Shown piece after piece: positions 42,803-52,027 of a DNA stretch of 64,000 nucleotides. The first letter of the stretch is position 1, and each line of letters starts with the position of its first letter. This stretch comes from Clostridium sp. (GTDB lineage: Bacteria; Bacillota; Clostridia; Lachnospirales; Lachnospiraceae), in the NCBI GenBank assembly GCA_018377235.1, contig JAGZZT010000015.1:1-64000 (forward strand). Direction: 5' to 3'. The notes beneath the pieces are model-generated. The model was not told the origin of the DNA. It searched no databases and worked only from the letters and a program-made list of their open reading frames with translations. Both the position numbers and the translations under genes were made by a program.

Positions 42803-43933
42803 ATGAGCAAAGGGTATTTTCATGTCTTTCACGATCCGGAGGACGGATTCATATCAGGAAAGGCGAAGGATGTGGCAAGAGACATGATCTCCAGAGGGGC
42901 GTTTAAGCCATATGGGTGGCTGGAAATTTTGGTTTGGACTGGACTTTCCATGTTTCTTTCAGTAGAGCTGTGTAATTATCTGAAGGTAGAAAGCGGAGCT
43001 GTCAAAATAGTTTTGTGGCCGCTTTTAGGCGTTTTGTTCTATCTGTTATCCAGAGGCGTGTTTTTCCTGTCTGCCTGGATAACATCCAGGAAAAATGCAG
43101 GAAATCCACAGTTTCGTCAGTCCTTCCGCCAGTATCTCTGGTTTGGAGAGGGAAGCATGTTTACAGAGTCTGATGATTCCAGAATGGATGTGTCCTATAA
43201 GAGAATTGAAAGTCTGGAGTGTGAGAACGGCCGTTTTATCCTGAATATGAAGGCAGGAAAAAGGATCATTCTGGAAAAGAAAAATTTCCTGGAAGGAAAT
43301 CCAAACGATTTTGAATCATTTCTTCGAGGAAAAATGGCAGAGGAGGCATCCCTGGAGCTGAAAGAGGACGCACCGAGAGCGGAGGTTCTGGAGAGCGAGG
43401 AGGGGATTTACCGTCTGTATAAAGCGGCAGAGTGGAACCGGATTCAGTCTGGAAGAGAAAAATATCCAGTTAGTATGTATTTGATGGTATTTCTCTGTGT
43501 CAGTGCAGCATTCACTTTTATTAATATGACATTAAAGCAGATTACGCTGCCGTTTGGCGCTTATCTGGCCATCGAAGCTGTTCTCGCTGGTATCTGTGCC
43601 GCCCACTACTTCCTGAAGAATAAAGAAGCCAGAAGCGAGAAGTCTCTGAGAAAGGCAGCTGCCAAGGACTGGGGTAAAATCAGGACAAAAGCGGATGGAA
43701 TGAAGAAAGAGCTGGTATTTTTTAAAAACGGGTTTAAGGTTCAGACAGAAGAATATATTACATCATATGATTATAGAAATCTGAATACCATGATTGTGTC
43801 AAAGGATACGATGGTGGTGTCAGGAGATGGATTTTCTTTTGTAGCCCTGATGGGAACAGAGACAGACGGATACTATGAAATGAGAAAGCTTATAGAAAGC
43901 GGATCAAGTCTGAAGGTTCAGGTAATGGAATAA
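42803..43933 (+). CDS. Membrane protein with two YcxB-like domains
   Basis: A 376-residue protein with four hydrophobic segments in two pairs (about 45-62 and 68-88, then 224-242 and 248-268). Each pair is followed by a small soluble domain of YcxB type (YLWFGEGSMFTESDDSRMDVSYKRIESL and ELVFFKNGFKVQTEEYITSYDYRNLNTM). The halves look like an internal duplication. The function of YcxB-like domains is not known; they resemble membrane-proximal PH-like folds. The gene has AGGAGG before its start and a long folded leader upstream. Confidence 0.7.
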   Translation: MSKGYFHVFHDPEDGFISGKAKDVARDMISRGAFKPYGWLEILVWTGLSMFLSVELCNYLKVESGAVKIVLWPLLGVLFYLLSRGVFFLSAWITSRKNAGNPQFRQSFRQYLWFGEGSMFTESDDSRMDVSYKRIESLECENGRFILNMKAGKRIILEKKNFLEGNPNDFESFLRGKMAEEASLELKEDAPRAEVLESEEGIYRLYKAAEWNRIQSGREKYPVSMYLMVFLCVSAAFTFINMTLKQITLPFGAYLAIEAVLAGICAAHYFLKNKEARSEKSLRKAAAKDWGKIRTKADGMKKELVFFKNGFKVQTEEYITSYDYRNLNTMIVSKDTMVVSGDGFSFVALMGTETDGYYEMRKLIESGSSLKVQVME

Positions 43934-43971
43934 TATACAGCGTCAGTATACACGGGCGCAGCCTTTTATTT

Positions 43972-44035
43972 ATGCACGAGGAAAAAATTTCGTTGATTTA
44001 ATGCAATAAGAAATTTTTCCCCGTGCATATTTTTT
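43972..44035. terminator. Strong hairpin terminator between convergent genes
   Basis: ATGCACGAGGAAAAA and TTTTTCCCCGTGCAT pair across a loop of about 25 nt, with A- and T-runs on both sides and TTTTTT after the right arm. It can serve the YcxB-like gene and the convergent amidohydrolase gene. Confidence 0.85.
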
Positions 44036-44082
44036 CGCTGATTTTCAACAGAATGAAAAATTTTAATTAAAAAGAGCAGAAA

Positions 44083-45723
44083 TTAGTTTTTCTCTGTTCT
44101 CTCATATACGATTTTACCGTCAAGGATAGTGGCGTCTACCTGTACCTTCGGCAGTTCCTCTGGCTCAATAGCGCAGGGATCCCGGTCCAAAATAACTAAA
44201 TCGGCCAGCTTTCCTTCTGTTATAGAACCTTTTATTGTATCTTCAAATGCGGCATATGCTCCATTGATAGTGTAGAAACGAAGAGCCTCCATGACAGTGA
44301 CTTTTTCATGGGGATTCCATGGAGCCAGTTCAGGATGATCCAGACATTTCCTGGTTACAATGGCGTAAATTCCGCAGAATACATTGGGCGTTTCTACAGG
44401 AATATCAGAGCTGGCGTTTAAGTTCACTCCCAGGTCTGTCAGGGTGCGCCAGGCGTGGCAGTATTTGGCCCGGCCGCCAAGGCGTTTCTCCATAATCGGA
44501 ATATCAGTCGAGGTGGATGCAGGCTGGATGTTAATATTCAGCCCCAGCTCGGCGATTTTTTTATAAAGCTTCAGATTTCCTACCTGTCCATGCACCAGAC
44601 GGTGTCGGTGGTTTTCTCGAGGAAATTCTTTTAAAACACGCTCATAGGCGTTCAGTACCTGCTCCAGGGCCCCGTCTCCAATTGTGTGGATACAAACCTG
44701 CATACCAGCACAATGAGCTTTTCTGATGTTATCATACAGCTCCTGATCGGTGTAATAGTAGATACCAGTTGTTCCAGGGGCATCGGAATAAGGCTCTTTC
44801 ATTCCGGCAGTGCGGGCTCCCATGGTTCCGTCAGCCCACTGTTTCATCGGTCCAATGTGGTAAAAATCATGTCCCATTCCTGTTCTCAGGGGACATCTCT
44901 CTAAGAATTCATCTACTTCTTTTCCTGTAGGAAGAGAGATTTTCTGGTAGATACGGAGCGGAAGCGCATGCTCTTCGGCCAGTTCCTGATAAGCATGGTA
45001 AATATCCATAAAATCTCCTGGATAGCCCAGATCATAGGTATCTTCCGTATGTACGGTTGTAACTCCATAGCGGAGCATTTCTTCGCCGCCTCGGATAATG
45101 GCCTGCTTTAATTCTTTACGGGCTGATTCCGGATTTCTCTGCCGTTTAAACCATTCCAGAGCTGCTTCACGGATGACTCCGTTCGGTTCTCCGTCTTCAC
45201 CTTTGTCAAATTGGCCGCCCGGAAGATAAGTATCTTTCGTAACATTCGCATCTGACAGAGCCAGGGAGTTTGCAATACCTACATGGCCGCAGGTGCGGAT
45301 AATGAGAATGAGATGTCTGCTGGAAACCTGATCCAGATCTTCTTTGGTTGGAAATGCTCCTCCTGGAAAAAGATTCTGGTTCCATCCGCGGCCGAATACC
45401 CATTCACCTTCAGGGATCTGTTTTTCCTCAATGAAATGTTTGATTCTGCGGCACATTTCTTCACAGGAAGTACAGTTTTCCAGATTTACATAACGCAGAG
45501 AGTTTCCATAGCCAACCAGATGAGTATGTGTGTCATTAAAACCGGGAACGAGAGTACGCCCATTTAAATCGATAACCTGGGTATCCGGCCCCTGCCAGGC
45601 TTCTATCTCCTGATTGCTTCCAACCTTGGCGATTTTGTTTCCGGCAATCGCTACAGCTTCCTCCACTCTGCCGTCCATGGTGTAGACACGAGCATTTTTA
45701 AGGATCATTGTTGTTTGCGGCAT
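44083..45723 (-). CDS. YtcJ-type amidohydrolase, copy A
   Basis: A 546-residue Amidohydro_3 (YtcJ-like) protein. The metal ligands appear in order: HxH in PGFNDTHTHLVGYG (about residue 65), CIHTIGDGALEQV, HRLVHGQV, and Asp in ASSDIPVETPN. The protein ends with the small beta-domain GKLADLVILDRDP. Such enzymes hydrolyse amide or ester bonds with zinc; substrates vary and are mostly unknown. It is transcribed from a sigma-54 promoter (45764-45780) and lies downstream of a sigma-54 activator gene. A paralogue (47589) lies on the other side of that activator. AAGGAGG precedes the start. Confidence 0.88.
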   Translation of the reverse strand: MPQTTMILKNARVYTMDGRVEEAVAIAGNKIAKVGSNQEIEAWQGPDTQVIDLNGRTLVPGFNDTHTHLVGYGNSLRYVNLENCTSCEEMCRRIKHFIEEKQIPEGEWVFGRGWNQNLFPGGAFPTKEDLDQVSSRHLILIIRTCGHVGIANSLALSDANVTKDTYLPGGQFDKGEDGEPNGVIREAALEWFKRQRNPESARKELKQAIIRGGEEMLRYGVTTVHTEDTYDLGYPGDFMDIYHAYQELAEEHALPLRIYQKISLPTGKEVDEFLERCPLRTGMGHDFYHIGPMKQWADGTMGARTAGMKEPYSDAPGTTGIYYYTDQELYDNIRKAHCAGMQVCIHTIGDGALEQVLNAYERVLKEFPRENHRHRLVHGQVGNLKLYKKIAELGLNINIQPASTSTDIPIMEKRLGGRAKYCHAWRTLTDLGVNLNASSDIPVETPNVFCGIYAIVTRKCLDHPELAPWNPHEKVTVMEALRFYTINGAYAAFEDTIKGSITEGKLADLVILDRDPCAIEPEELPKVQVDATILDGKIVYERTEKN

Positions 45724-45763
45724 AAATATTCCTCCTTAACTTAAAATCTATGCCTTATTATTG

Positions 45764-45780
45764 AGCAAATATTGTGCCAA
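45764..45780 (-). promoter_or_regulatory. Sigma-54 promoter of amidohydrolase A
   Basis: On the minus strand TTGGCAC, five bases, TTGCT, with exactly ten bases between the -24 GG and -12 GC. This fits the consensus TGGCAC-N5-TTGCW. Transcription would start near 45754, about 30 nt before the start codon. Confidence 0.88.
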
Positions 45781-45837
45781 TGGAAAAGGAGCAGTTCATA
45801 TGAGAAATTATCAGTTTATTTAAAAACGATGTTAAAA

Positions 45838-45856
45838 AGACGCAAAATTTTTTGCT
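45838..45856. promoter_or_regulatory. Candidate enhancer site for the PAS-type sigma-54 activator
   Basis: GACGCAAAATTTTTTGC is a near palindrome of the form CGCAAAA-TTTT-GC. It lies about 70 bp upstream of the -24 element of amidohydrolase A. Two similar palindromes lie upstream of the divergent operon. Confidence 0.55.
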
Positions 45857-45899
45857 ATTTTTGAAGAAAGAATTTGCGCAGTGAAAAAAATTTTACGTT

Positions 45900-47303
45900 T
45901 TAATACAGGCAGTATTTTTCCATTTTATAGGAAAGCGTCTGACGGGAAATTTTTAAAAGCCGCGCTGCTTCTGTGACGCTGTCTGTTTTAGCGAGAATAC
46001 GGCTGATGACTTCTTTTTCATAGGCTGCAGTATTTTCGGTCAAAGACAGAGCTTCGTCATAGAAGAATCCGGCTTTTTCCTGCTCCTTTTTGTCTGGAGC
46101 CTGTTCTTTTGCAGCTTCTGTATGCCGTTCGGGAAGAAAATTTCCCAGCTCTGAATCTTCCTGAAGAATATCAGGCAGATCCCCCATATTGATCATCGGG
46201 CTTTCACATAGATTAAAAGCGTATTCTAATGTGTTTTTCAGTTCTCTTACATTTCCCTTCCAGTTATAGTTCTGGAATGTCATTTTTACGAGAGCGCTTA
46301 CTCCGCGGATCGATTTGCCCATTTTTCTATTAAAATAATTGATGAAATAGTCTGTCAGAATCATGACATCCGGTTTCCGGTCTCTTAAAGGAGGGATATC
46401 GATTCGAACTACGCAGATTCTGTAGAAAAGATCAGTTCTCATCAGGCCGGATCGGAGAACTTCTGCAGGGCTTTTATTCATGGCGCATATGATTCGTGTA
46501 TGAAAACTGGTGCTTCTGGCGCTTCCGATCCTTCGTACCTGCTGTTCCTCAATAGCTTTCAGCAGCTTGGCCTGCATGGAAATATCCATAGAGTTAATTT
46601 CATCCAGGAATAAAGTTCCGCCGTCAGCCAGCTCAAAAAGCCCCTTTCTGTTTTCCGCTCCAGTAAAGCTTCCCTTTTCCACGCCAAAAAAAATTCCTTC
46701 CAGAAGAGATTCTGGAATAGCCGCGCAGTTTTGTGATATGAAAGGCTTCTTGGCCCGATAGGAGCAGGTGTGAAGGGATTGGGCAAAAAGCTCTTTTCCT
46801 GTACCTGTTTCTCCATAGAGGAGTACAGGAGAATCATTGTTTGCAATCAGAGCGCATCGTTCCTTTAAGGCGATCATAATGGGATCCTGTGAAATGATAT
46901 CGTCCAGGGTATAGAGATCTCCCTGCTGTCGTTTGGGAAGGCCTTTTCCTTTCCTGTACTTGTCGTAAAAAATAGTGGAAGTCATGGCTCCGATTACTTC
47001 CTCACCCGCCAGAAGCGGGATAGTGGATGATACAATATCCAGCAGTTTTCCTTTGCAGGTATGTATGACCTGCCTTTCATCGAACCGCGGCTCCCCGCTT
47101 TCAATTACCCGCATAATAGAGCTGGTTTGATTATCCAGTTCCGGATATACATCTGTCACATGAATACCAATCACTTCTTCACATGCCAGAATTCCATCGT
47201 GGAACCATTTCATGTATTCTACATAACCATATTTGTCACAGACCATGACTCCGTCTGTGTCTTCATACAGCTCCCTGGCCTGAACCAGCGCGTTTGTAAT
47301 CAT
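45900..47303 (-). CDS. Sigma-54-dependent activator with PAS sensor
   Basis: A 467-residue enhancer-binding protein. A PAS-like N-terminal sensor (about 10-115) is followed by the AAA+ domain: Walker A GETGTGKE (164-171), the sigma-54 contact loop GSFTGA (211-216, Ser in place of Ala in GAFTGA), Walker B LFLDE (231-235) and an Arg finger region. A Fis-type helix-turn-helix closes the protein (about 440-465, SVTEAARLLKISRQTLSYKM). It lies between two YtcJ-type amidohydrolase units, each with a sigma-54 promoter, and should control both. The PAS ligand is unknown. Confidence 0.93.
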   Translation of the reverse strand: MITNALVQARELYEDTDGVMVCDKYGYVEYMKWFHDGILACEEVIGIHVTDVYPELDNQTSSIMRVIESGEPRFDERQVIHTCKGKLLDIVSSTIPLLAGEEVIGAMTSTIFYDKYRKGKGLPKRQQGDLYTLDDIISQDPIMIALKERCALIANNDSPVLLYGETGTGKELFAQSLHTCSYRAKKPFISQNCAAIPESLLEGIFFGVEKGSFTGAENRKGLFELADGGTLFLDEINSMDISMQAKLLKAIEEQQVRRIGSARSTSFHTRIICAMNKSPAEVLRSGLMRTDLFYRICVVRIDIPPLRDRKPDVMILTDYFINYFNRKMGKSIRGVSALVKMTFQNYNWKGNVRELKNTLEYAFNLCESPMINMGDLPDILQEDSELGNFLPERHTEAAKEQAPDKKEQEKAGFFYDEALSLTENTAAYEKEVISRILAKTDSVTEAARLLKISRQTLSYKMEKYCLY

Positions 47304-47388
47304 CTAAAATATCTCCTCTCTTAATTGTTGACCGTGAAAGATTTTCTGAAAAATCATCTGTTTTTTCAGTGTAGCACAAAACTGCTCT

Positions 47389-47438
47389 TGTCGCAAATAT
47401 TTTTGCATTCTACAAAACTGCGCAAAAATTTTGGCGTA
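47389..47438. promoter_or_regulatory. Two palindromic candidate enhancer sites
   Basis: TCGCAAATATTTTTGCA (47391-47407) and TGCGCAAAAATTTTGGCGTA (47419-47438) share the form CGCAAA-N-TTTT-GC. Their centres lie about 29 bp apart (near three helical turns), about 95-125 bp upstream of the sigma-54 promoter. A half-site TTTTTGCGTAAAAT sits at 47491-47504. Confidence 0.6.
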
Positions 47439-47520
47439 AATTCCGGTTAAAAATGATACAATTCAAGAGAAAACGATGCATTTTCTTATCTTTTTGCGTA
47501 AAATCCCCTTATTATGTCTA

Positions 47521-47536
47521 TGGCATGGAAATTGCT
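47521..47536 (+). promoter_or_regulatory. Sigma-54 promoter of the amidohydrolase B / NhaC operon
   Basis: TGGCAT, five bases, TTGCT, with ten bases between GG and GC. The following TATATAATAGGCA is identical to the sequence after the sigma-54 promoter at 57652. Confidence 0.88.
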
Positions 47537-47588
47537 TATATAATAGGCATAGATTTACCGTACTAGACTTTAGAATGGGGGCTGATTT

Positions 47589-49208
47589 ATGAAACTTTAT
47601 CAAAACGGTATCATTCTTACCATGGATGCAGAAGGCAGCAGAGCTGAGGCAATGGTGGTAGAAGGAGACCATATCGTCCGCGTAGGAGGCGCAGACGAAC
47701 TGGGGAAGGCATTCCCAGAGGCTGAGAGGGTGGACTTAAAAGGAAGAACGGTTATGCCTGGCTTCATTGAAGGCCATGTCCATCTGCTTAATTATGCATA
47801 CAGTCTGACTAAAATTGACTGTGCTCCTCTTAAGTCCATTGAGGAGATGATCGAAGCAGGAAAGAAGTACATAAAAGAACGTCAGATTCCTGCTGGCAAA
47901 TGGGTTCAGGGACGAGGATGGAATCAGACATTTTTCCAGGAAAAGAGAAATCCTACGATTGCAGATCTGGATGCGATCAGTACGGAGCATCCGATTGTGT
48001 TTACGAGAGTGTGCGAACATATGGTAGTGGCCAATTCGGCAGCGCTTTCTATGGCGGGAATTACAAAAGAAACAGAAAATCCAGAGGGAGGAGAGATTGA
48101 ACACGACGAAAACGGCAATCTGACAGGGCTTTTAAAGGAGACGGCCCGCTATTTGATTTACCGTATGATTCCTGATAAATCCGTGGAGGAGATTAAGGAA
48201 ATGCTGGTGAACGCTATTTCTATTGCTTCTTCTTTAGGACTTACCACGATGCATTCTGATGACTTTGAGACTTTCTCTGATAAAGACTGGAGAAAGGTGA
48301 TGAGAGCATACAGAGAACTGGAGCAGGAAGGAAGGCTGAACATGAGAATCAGGGAACAGTGCCTTCTGCCTCAGATTGACAGGCTGAAAGAGTTTATTAA
48401 AGAGGAAATTGCAGAACGCCATGACACTCTTATGGTGCAGGCGGGTCCCTTAAAGCTTCTGACAGACGGTTCTCTCGGGGGAAGAAGCGCATATCTGCGC
48501 GCTCCATACTCTGATGCTCCGAATACACGGGGAATTGCCGTATTTACAAAGGATGAACTAAATGAGCTGGTAACGACAGCCCATGAGGCCAGGATGGGAG
48601 TTGTATGTCATGGTATTGGTGATGGAGCCATGGAAATGTGTATGGATGCATTTTTAAAGGCTCAGGAGAAACGGCCGGATCCAGATGCGAGATTTGGAAT
48701 TATCCATCTCCAGATTACGCAGCCAGATATTTTGAAGAGATTTAAAGAACAGAACGTGATTGCCTATATGGAGCCCATATGTCTGAACAGCGATCTTCAT
48801 ATTACAGAAAGCCGCGTAGGGGCAGAACGTCTGCCGTCTACTTATAATTACAGAACACTGTGTGATATGGGAGTTATGTATACGATGAGTTCTGACTGCC
48901 CGGTAGATTCTTTAAACCCATTTGACAGTTTATTTGTGGGAGTCAACCGTTGTGATTACAATGGCTATCCGGAGGGGGGCTGGATGCCTGAGCAGAAGCT
49001 TACGGTAGAACAGATGCTTCGCGGCTTTACTATAAACGGAGCTTATGCTTCTTTTGAAGAGAATATAAAAGGATCGCTGGAAGATGGAAAACTGGCGGAT
49101 TTTGTGATTCTCTCCCAGGATCCGACAAAGTGCGACGTCAAGAAGCTTCGTGATATCGTTGTAGAAGAGACTGTTCTGGGAGGACGCACAGTCTACCGGA
49201 AAAGATAA
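47589..49208 (+). CDS. YtcJ-type amidohydrolase, copy B
   Basis: A 539-residue paralogue of the amidohydrolase at 44083: HxH in PGFIEGHVHLLNYA, VCHGIGDGAMEMC, IIHLQITQ, and the late Asp in MSSDCPVDSLN. The C-terminal GKLADFVILSQDP is shared. Sequence identity is moderate, so the two enzymes probably act on related but different substrates. It is first in an operon with an NhaC-type antiporter and has a sigma-54 promoter 68 bp upstream. No signal peptide, so it is cytosolic. Confidence 0.88.
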   Translation: MKLYQNGIILTMDAEGSRAEAMVVEGDHIVRVGGADELGKAFPEAERVDLKGRTVMPGFIEGHVHLLNYAYSLTKIDCAPLKSIEEMIEAGKKYIKERQIPAGKWVQGRGWNQTFFQEKRNPTIADLDAISTEHPIVFTRVCEHMVVANSAALSMAGITKETENPEGGEIEHDENGNLTGLLKETARYLIYRMIPDKSVEEIKEMLVNAISIASSLGLTTMHSDDFETFSDKDWRKVMRAYRELEQEGRLNMRIREQCLLPQIDRLKEFIKEEIAERHDTLMVQAGPLKLLTDGSLGGRSAYLRAPYSDAPNTRGIAVFTKDELNELVTTAHEARMGVVCHGIGDGAMEMCMDAFLKAQEKRPDPDARFGIIHLQITQPDILKRFKEQNVIAYMEPICLNSDLHITESRVGAERLPSTYNYRTLCDMGVMYTMSSDCPVDSLNPFDSLFVGVNRCDYNGYPEGGWMPEQKLTVEQMLRGFTINGAYASFEENIKGSLEDGKLADFVILSQDPTKCDVKKLRDIVVEETVLGGRTVYRKR

Positions 49209-49232
49209 GTATTATTTTTAAGGAGGATGTTT

Positions 49233-50705
49233 ATGAGTAAGAAAAACCCTGACCCTAACCCTAATGCGAATGGAAGTCAGACAGGAGAAGCCAGTATTGA
49301 TTTCAGACCGTCTTTTGGAGCGGCAGTTATTTGTGTGCTGTCCCTGATTGTATTCATGGCAGTGTCCATTTTCTTCTTTGACCAGAAGATGCACGTAGCC
49401 ATGATGGCGTCACTGGGAGTTACACTGCTGGTGCTGAAAATTGAGAAATGCCCATGGAGCAAGATTGAGAAGGCCATTATACGAGGCGGCGAACTGATGA
49501 TTCCAACAGCTATGATTCTTTATAGTATCGGCGCGCTGATGGGAGCCTGGATTGCCAGCGGAACAGTACCTATGATTATTTATTGGGGACTTAAAATTAT
49601 TTCCCCGTCTATGTTCTTAGCTACGGCGTGTCTGGCCTGTATGCTGACCTCTCTGGCAACTGGTTCTTCCTGGTCTGCCATCGGAACTGCCGGTGTGGCT
49701 CTGATGGGAGTGGGAATGGGATTGGGTGTGAATCCGGCTATGACAGCTGGAGCTATCGTTTCCGGAGCAGCTTTCGGCGATAAAATGTCACCTCTTTCCG
49801 ATACTACCAACCTGGCTCCAGCTGTTGCTGAGGGCGATGTATTTGATCACATTAAAGCTATGTTTTTCACAACTGCCCCAAGTATTGTTATTGCTCTGGT
49901 TGTTTTCCTGGTACTGGGCTTTAAATTTTCCGGTACTGCAGAGAGCGACACCATCCAGGGAATTTTAACTGCTCTGAGTTCTAATTTTAATTTGAATCTG
50001 CTGACTCTGATTCCGCCGGTTTTAGTTATTACTCTGGCTGTTTTAAAGAAACCGGCATTTCCGATTCTCCTTATTTCCGGAGGTACGGCAGCTCTGATTG
50101 CAATGGTAGTTCAGGGATATTCTCTGGGAGAACTGTTCAGCATTATGGAAGGCGGATTTGTATCTGAGACGGGAAACCCTGACATTGACAGCCTTCTTTC
50201 ACGAGGCGGACTCTTAAATATGAACTACACCTGTTCTCTGGGTATTATTGCTATGGTATACGGCGGTATTTTAGAGCACCTGGGCTTCCTGGAGGTATGT
50301 CTGGAGAAGATGAAATTTGTCAGCAAATCCGTGGGAACACTGGTCTGTTCCACAGTTGTCAGCTGTGTGCTCTTTAATATCATCACAGCCAGCCAGTATA
50401 TGTCTATTATCCTTGGCGGACGTCTCTTTATCGGAGAGTTCAAGAAAAAGGATATGCTTCCGCAGACTCTGTCCAGATGTCTGGAGGACGGCGGAACTGT
50501 AACCTCCCTGATTGTGCCGTGGAACGTGGACGGCGCATTCGCAGGGGCAACCCTGGGAGTTCCGGTACTTTCCTTCCTGCCATTTGCCGTATTTAACTGG
50601 ATTGTTCCGATTGTATCCATTACGTTCGGTTTCCTGGGTAAATTCCAGTGGAAGACAGGGGAGATTAAGTCAACCAGAACCTATCGGGATTCGATTGAGT
50701 CGTAA
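49233..50705 (+). CDS. NhaC family Na+/H+ antiporter-like transporter
   Basis: About 490 residues with 11-12 transmembrane segments. ATGSSWSAIGTAGVALMGVG, FGDKMSPLSDTTNLAPAVAEGDVFDHI and GGTVTSLIVPWNVDGAFAGATLGV are strong NhaC signatures. The N-terminus has an odd Asn/Pro/Asp-rich stretch (KKNPDPNPNANG). NhaC relatives include amino acid/proton exchangers (for example malate-lactate antiporter MleN), so cargo may be the amidohydrolase substrate or product. ATG 49233 is chosen because AAGGAGG lies 6 nt upstream; the ATG at 49227 is too close. Cotranscribed with amidohydrolase B. Confidence 0.87.
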   Translation: MSKKNPDPNPNANGSQTGEASIDFRPSFGAAVICVLSLIVFMAVSIFFFDQKMHVAMMASLGVTLLVLKIEKCPWSKIEKAIIRGGELMIPTAMILYSIGALMGAWIASGTVPMIIYWGLKIISPSMFLATACLACMLTSLATGSSWSAIGTAGVALMGVGMGLGVNPAMTAGAIVSGAAFGDKMSPLSDTTNLAPAVAEGDVFDHIKAMFFTTAPSIVIALVVFLVLGFKFSGTAESDTIQGILTALSSNFNLNLLTLIPPVLVITLAVLKKPAFPILLISGGTAALIAMVVQGYSLGELFSIMEGGFVSETGNPDIDSLLSRGGLLNMNYTCSLGIIAMVYGGILEHLGFLEVCLEKMKFVSKSVGTLVCSTVVSCVLFNIITASQYMSIILGGRLFIGEFKKKDMLPQTLSRCLEDGGTVTSLIVPWNVDGAFAGATLGVPVLSFLPFAVFNWIVPIVSITFGFLGKFQWKTGEIKSTRTYRDSIES

Positions 50706-50724
50706 GAGAGGTATATTAGAATAG

Positions 50725-50856
50725 AAGAGGGAATGTTTCTGCGCTTCGATGTATAGATGCCAGAGAGGGAGTAAGTTTTCTGCGTTCCAGTGAAAGTCGC
50801 TGGAAAACTTCTTCCTCTCTGGTAAAGTACATGATGGGCGAAACATTCCCTCTTTT
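50725..50856. terminator. Nested long hairpin closing the NhaC operon
   Basis: Outer arms AAGAGGGAATGTTTC (50725) and GAAACATTCCCTCTT (to 50854) enclose an inner perfect-to-good stem CCAGAGAGGGAGTAAG / CTTCTTCCTCTCTGG with further pairing between. T-rich sequence follows. The whole 130 nt can fold as one long hairpin. It is far longer than a standard terminator. Confidence 0.65.
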
Positions 50857-50946
50857 GTTTTGTAGAGAAATGATATGCATTAAAGAATGCAGGGAAATTT
50901 GCTTTTCTTTTATATCTTATCTTTCAGCGTCAGTGTACAAGGGACA

Positions 50947-51948
50947 CTACGCCTCATCCAGCGCAAAACGCTTAAATACAATACTTCCGATAAATCCAGC
51001 GATAGATCCTCCTACTGCGCCGAGGGCCAGGGCCATTATCACCTTTCCAGGCGGGTTGAAGGCAAAGGGAGCCAACAGTCCCGGGATAGGGGATGCAGTT
51101 CCCGGCGCGTTGTTTATAATGCCAAGCATAGCGGCTGCGATTCCAGCCAGACCTCCGCCGAAAAAGTTCGATCCGTAGATGGGGATGGGATGGCGTGTAA
51201 TAATGTGGGCCTGTGTTAATGGCTCCAGCATAACAGCTACGATATTGCTTGGCTTTCCCAGTTTTAACCGGGCGAAAATAATTCCATTGGTAAAGGAACC
51301 TCCGAAGCAGGCGATAGCTGCGATTCCCATGGGAAGCCCGGTCAGTCCCAGCATGGCGGTCAGAGCCATGGAACTAAGCGGAGAGGTGCAGATCATCTTG
51401 ATAATTCCGCCTAAGAGGAATCCCATCAGGACAGGAGACTGATCTGTGGCTGCAGTAATAGTGTTTCCGATGTATCCCATAGCCGTGTTGACAATCGGAT
51501 CAGTGAGAAAGGCGATGCCTCTGGCAACAGGAGCTAAGACCAGAGCACCCAGGATAGTATCAAGGCCTGCCGGAAGGTGCTTCTCGATGGCAGGAGCAAT
51601 AAATCCAATCAGATATCCAACTACAAATCCTGGAAGAATGCTATATCCCCCGACAGCAACTCCAGCTACAACTGCAAACAGAGGATTTGCCCCCATTCCA
51701 ATAGGAATCAGAATGGCAGATGCCACGCCCCCCAGACCTCCGGAGACAGAACCTACTTCTCCAAGAAATTCAATACCAAACAGATCTCCGGAAATGTATC
51801 TGTGAACTGCCTCTACCAGAAAGGTAGCTACAGCTGCATTTGCCAGACCGGACATGGCTGCGGAACCTTTGGGGGCTTTCATGCTGAACAGAGAAAAGCC
51901 GGCCAGAGTGATCAGCAGCAGCCCCATGCCTAGAAAAATAGTTGTCAT
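50947..51948 (-). CDS. PTS IIC-like membrane protein (PF13303)
   Basis: About 333 residues, nine or ten transmembrane segments, rich in Gly and Ala (SVSGGLGGVASAILIPIGMGANPLFAVVAGVAVGG, FGGSFTNGIIFARL, THPIPIYGSNFFGGG-like segment). It matches the PTS_EIIC_2 family of phosphotransferase-type IIC domains. No IIA or IIB gene is near, so it may work alone as a carrier. The minus-strand ATG at 51948 follows GGAGGT. Its promoter region holds a dyad at 52012-52027. Confidence 0.8.
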   Translation of the reverse strand: MTTIFLGMGLLLITLAGFSLFSMKAPKGSAAMSGLANAAVATFLVEAVHRYISGDLFGIEFLGEVGSVSGGLGGVASAILIPIGMGANPLFAVVAGVAVGGYSILPGFVVGYLIGFIAPAIEKHLPAGLDTILGALVLAPVARGIAFLTDPIVNTAMGYIGNTITAATDQSPVLMGFLLGGIIKMICTSPLSSMALTAMLGLTGLPMGIAAIACFGGSFTNGIIFARLKLGKPSNIVAVMLEPLTQAHIITRHPIPIYGSNFFGGGLAGIAAAMLGIINNAPGTASPIPGLLAPFAFNPPGKVIMALALGAVGGSIAGFIGSIVFKRFALDEA

Positions 51949-52011
51949 ACGTAATACCTCCATGCGTTTTTGTACAAAATGCCTTGTTTAAAAGCAGATA
52001 AAAAATATAAT

Positions 52012-52027
52012 ACTACAAAAATGTAGT
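52012..52027. promoter_or_regulatory. Dyad upstream of the PTS IIC-like gene
   Basis: ACTACA-AAAA-TGTAGT is a perfect 6-bp inverted repeat about 65 bp before the start codon. TACTGTAG and ATGTATACAT follow further upstream (52085-52105). Probably an operator; the binding protein is unknown. No sigma-54 box of good quality is present here. Confidence 0.45.

Noticed and set aside
47736..48422. Several minus-strand frames opposite amidohydrolase B
   Set aside because: Cysteine- and phenylalanine-rich translations typical of antisense frames; no starts with ribosome binding sites.
51964..51990. Sigma-54-like box before the PTS IIC-like gene
   Set aside because: AGGCAT is present on the minus strand but no TTGC follows at the required ten-base spacing.
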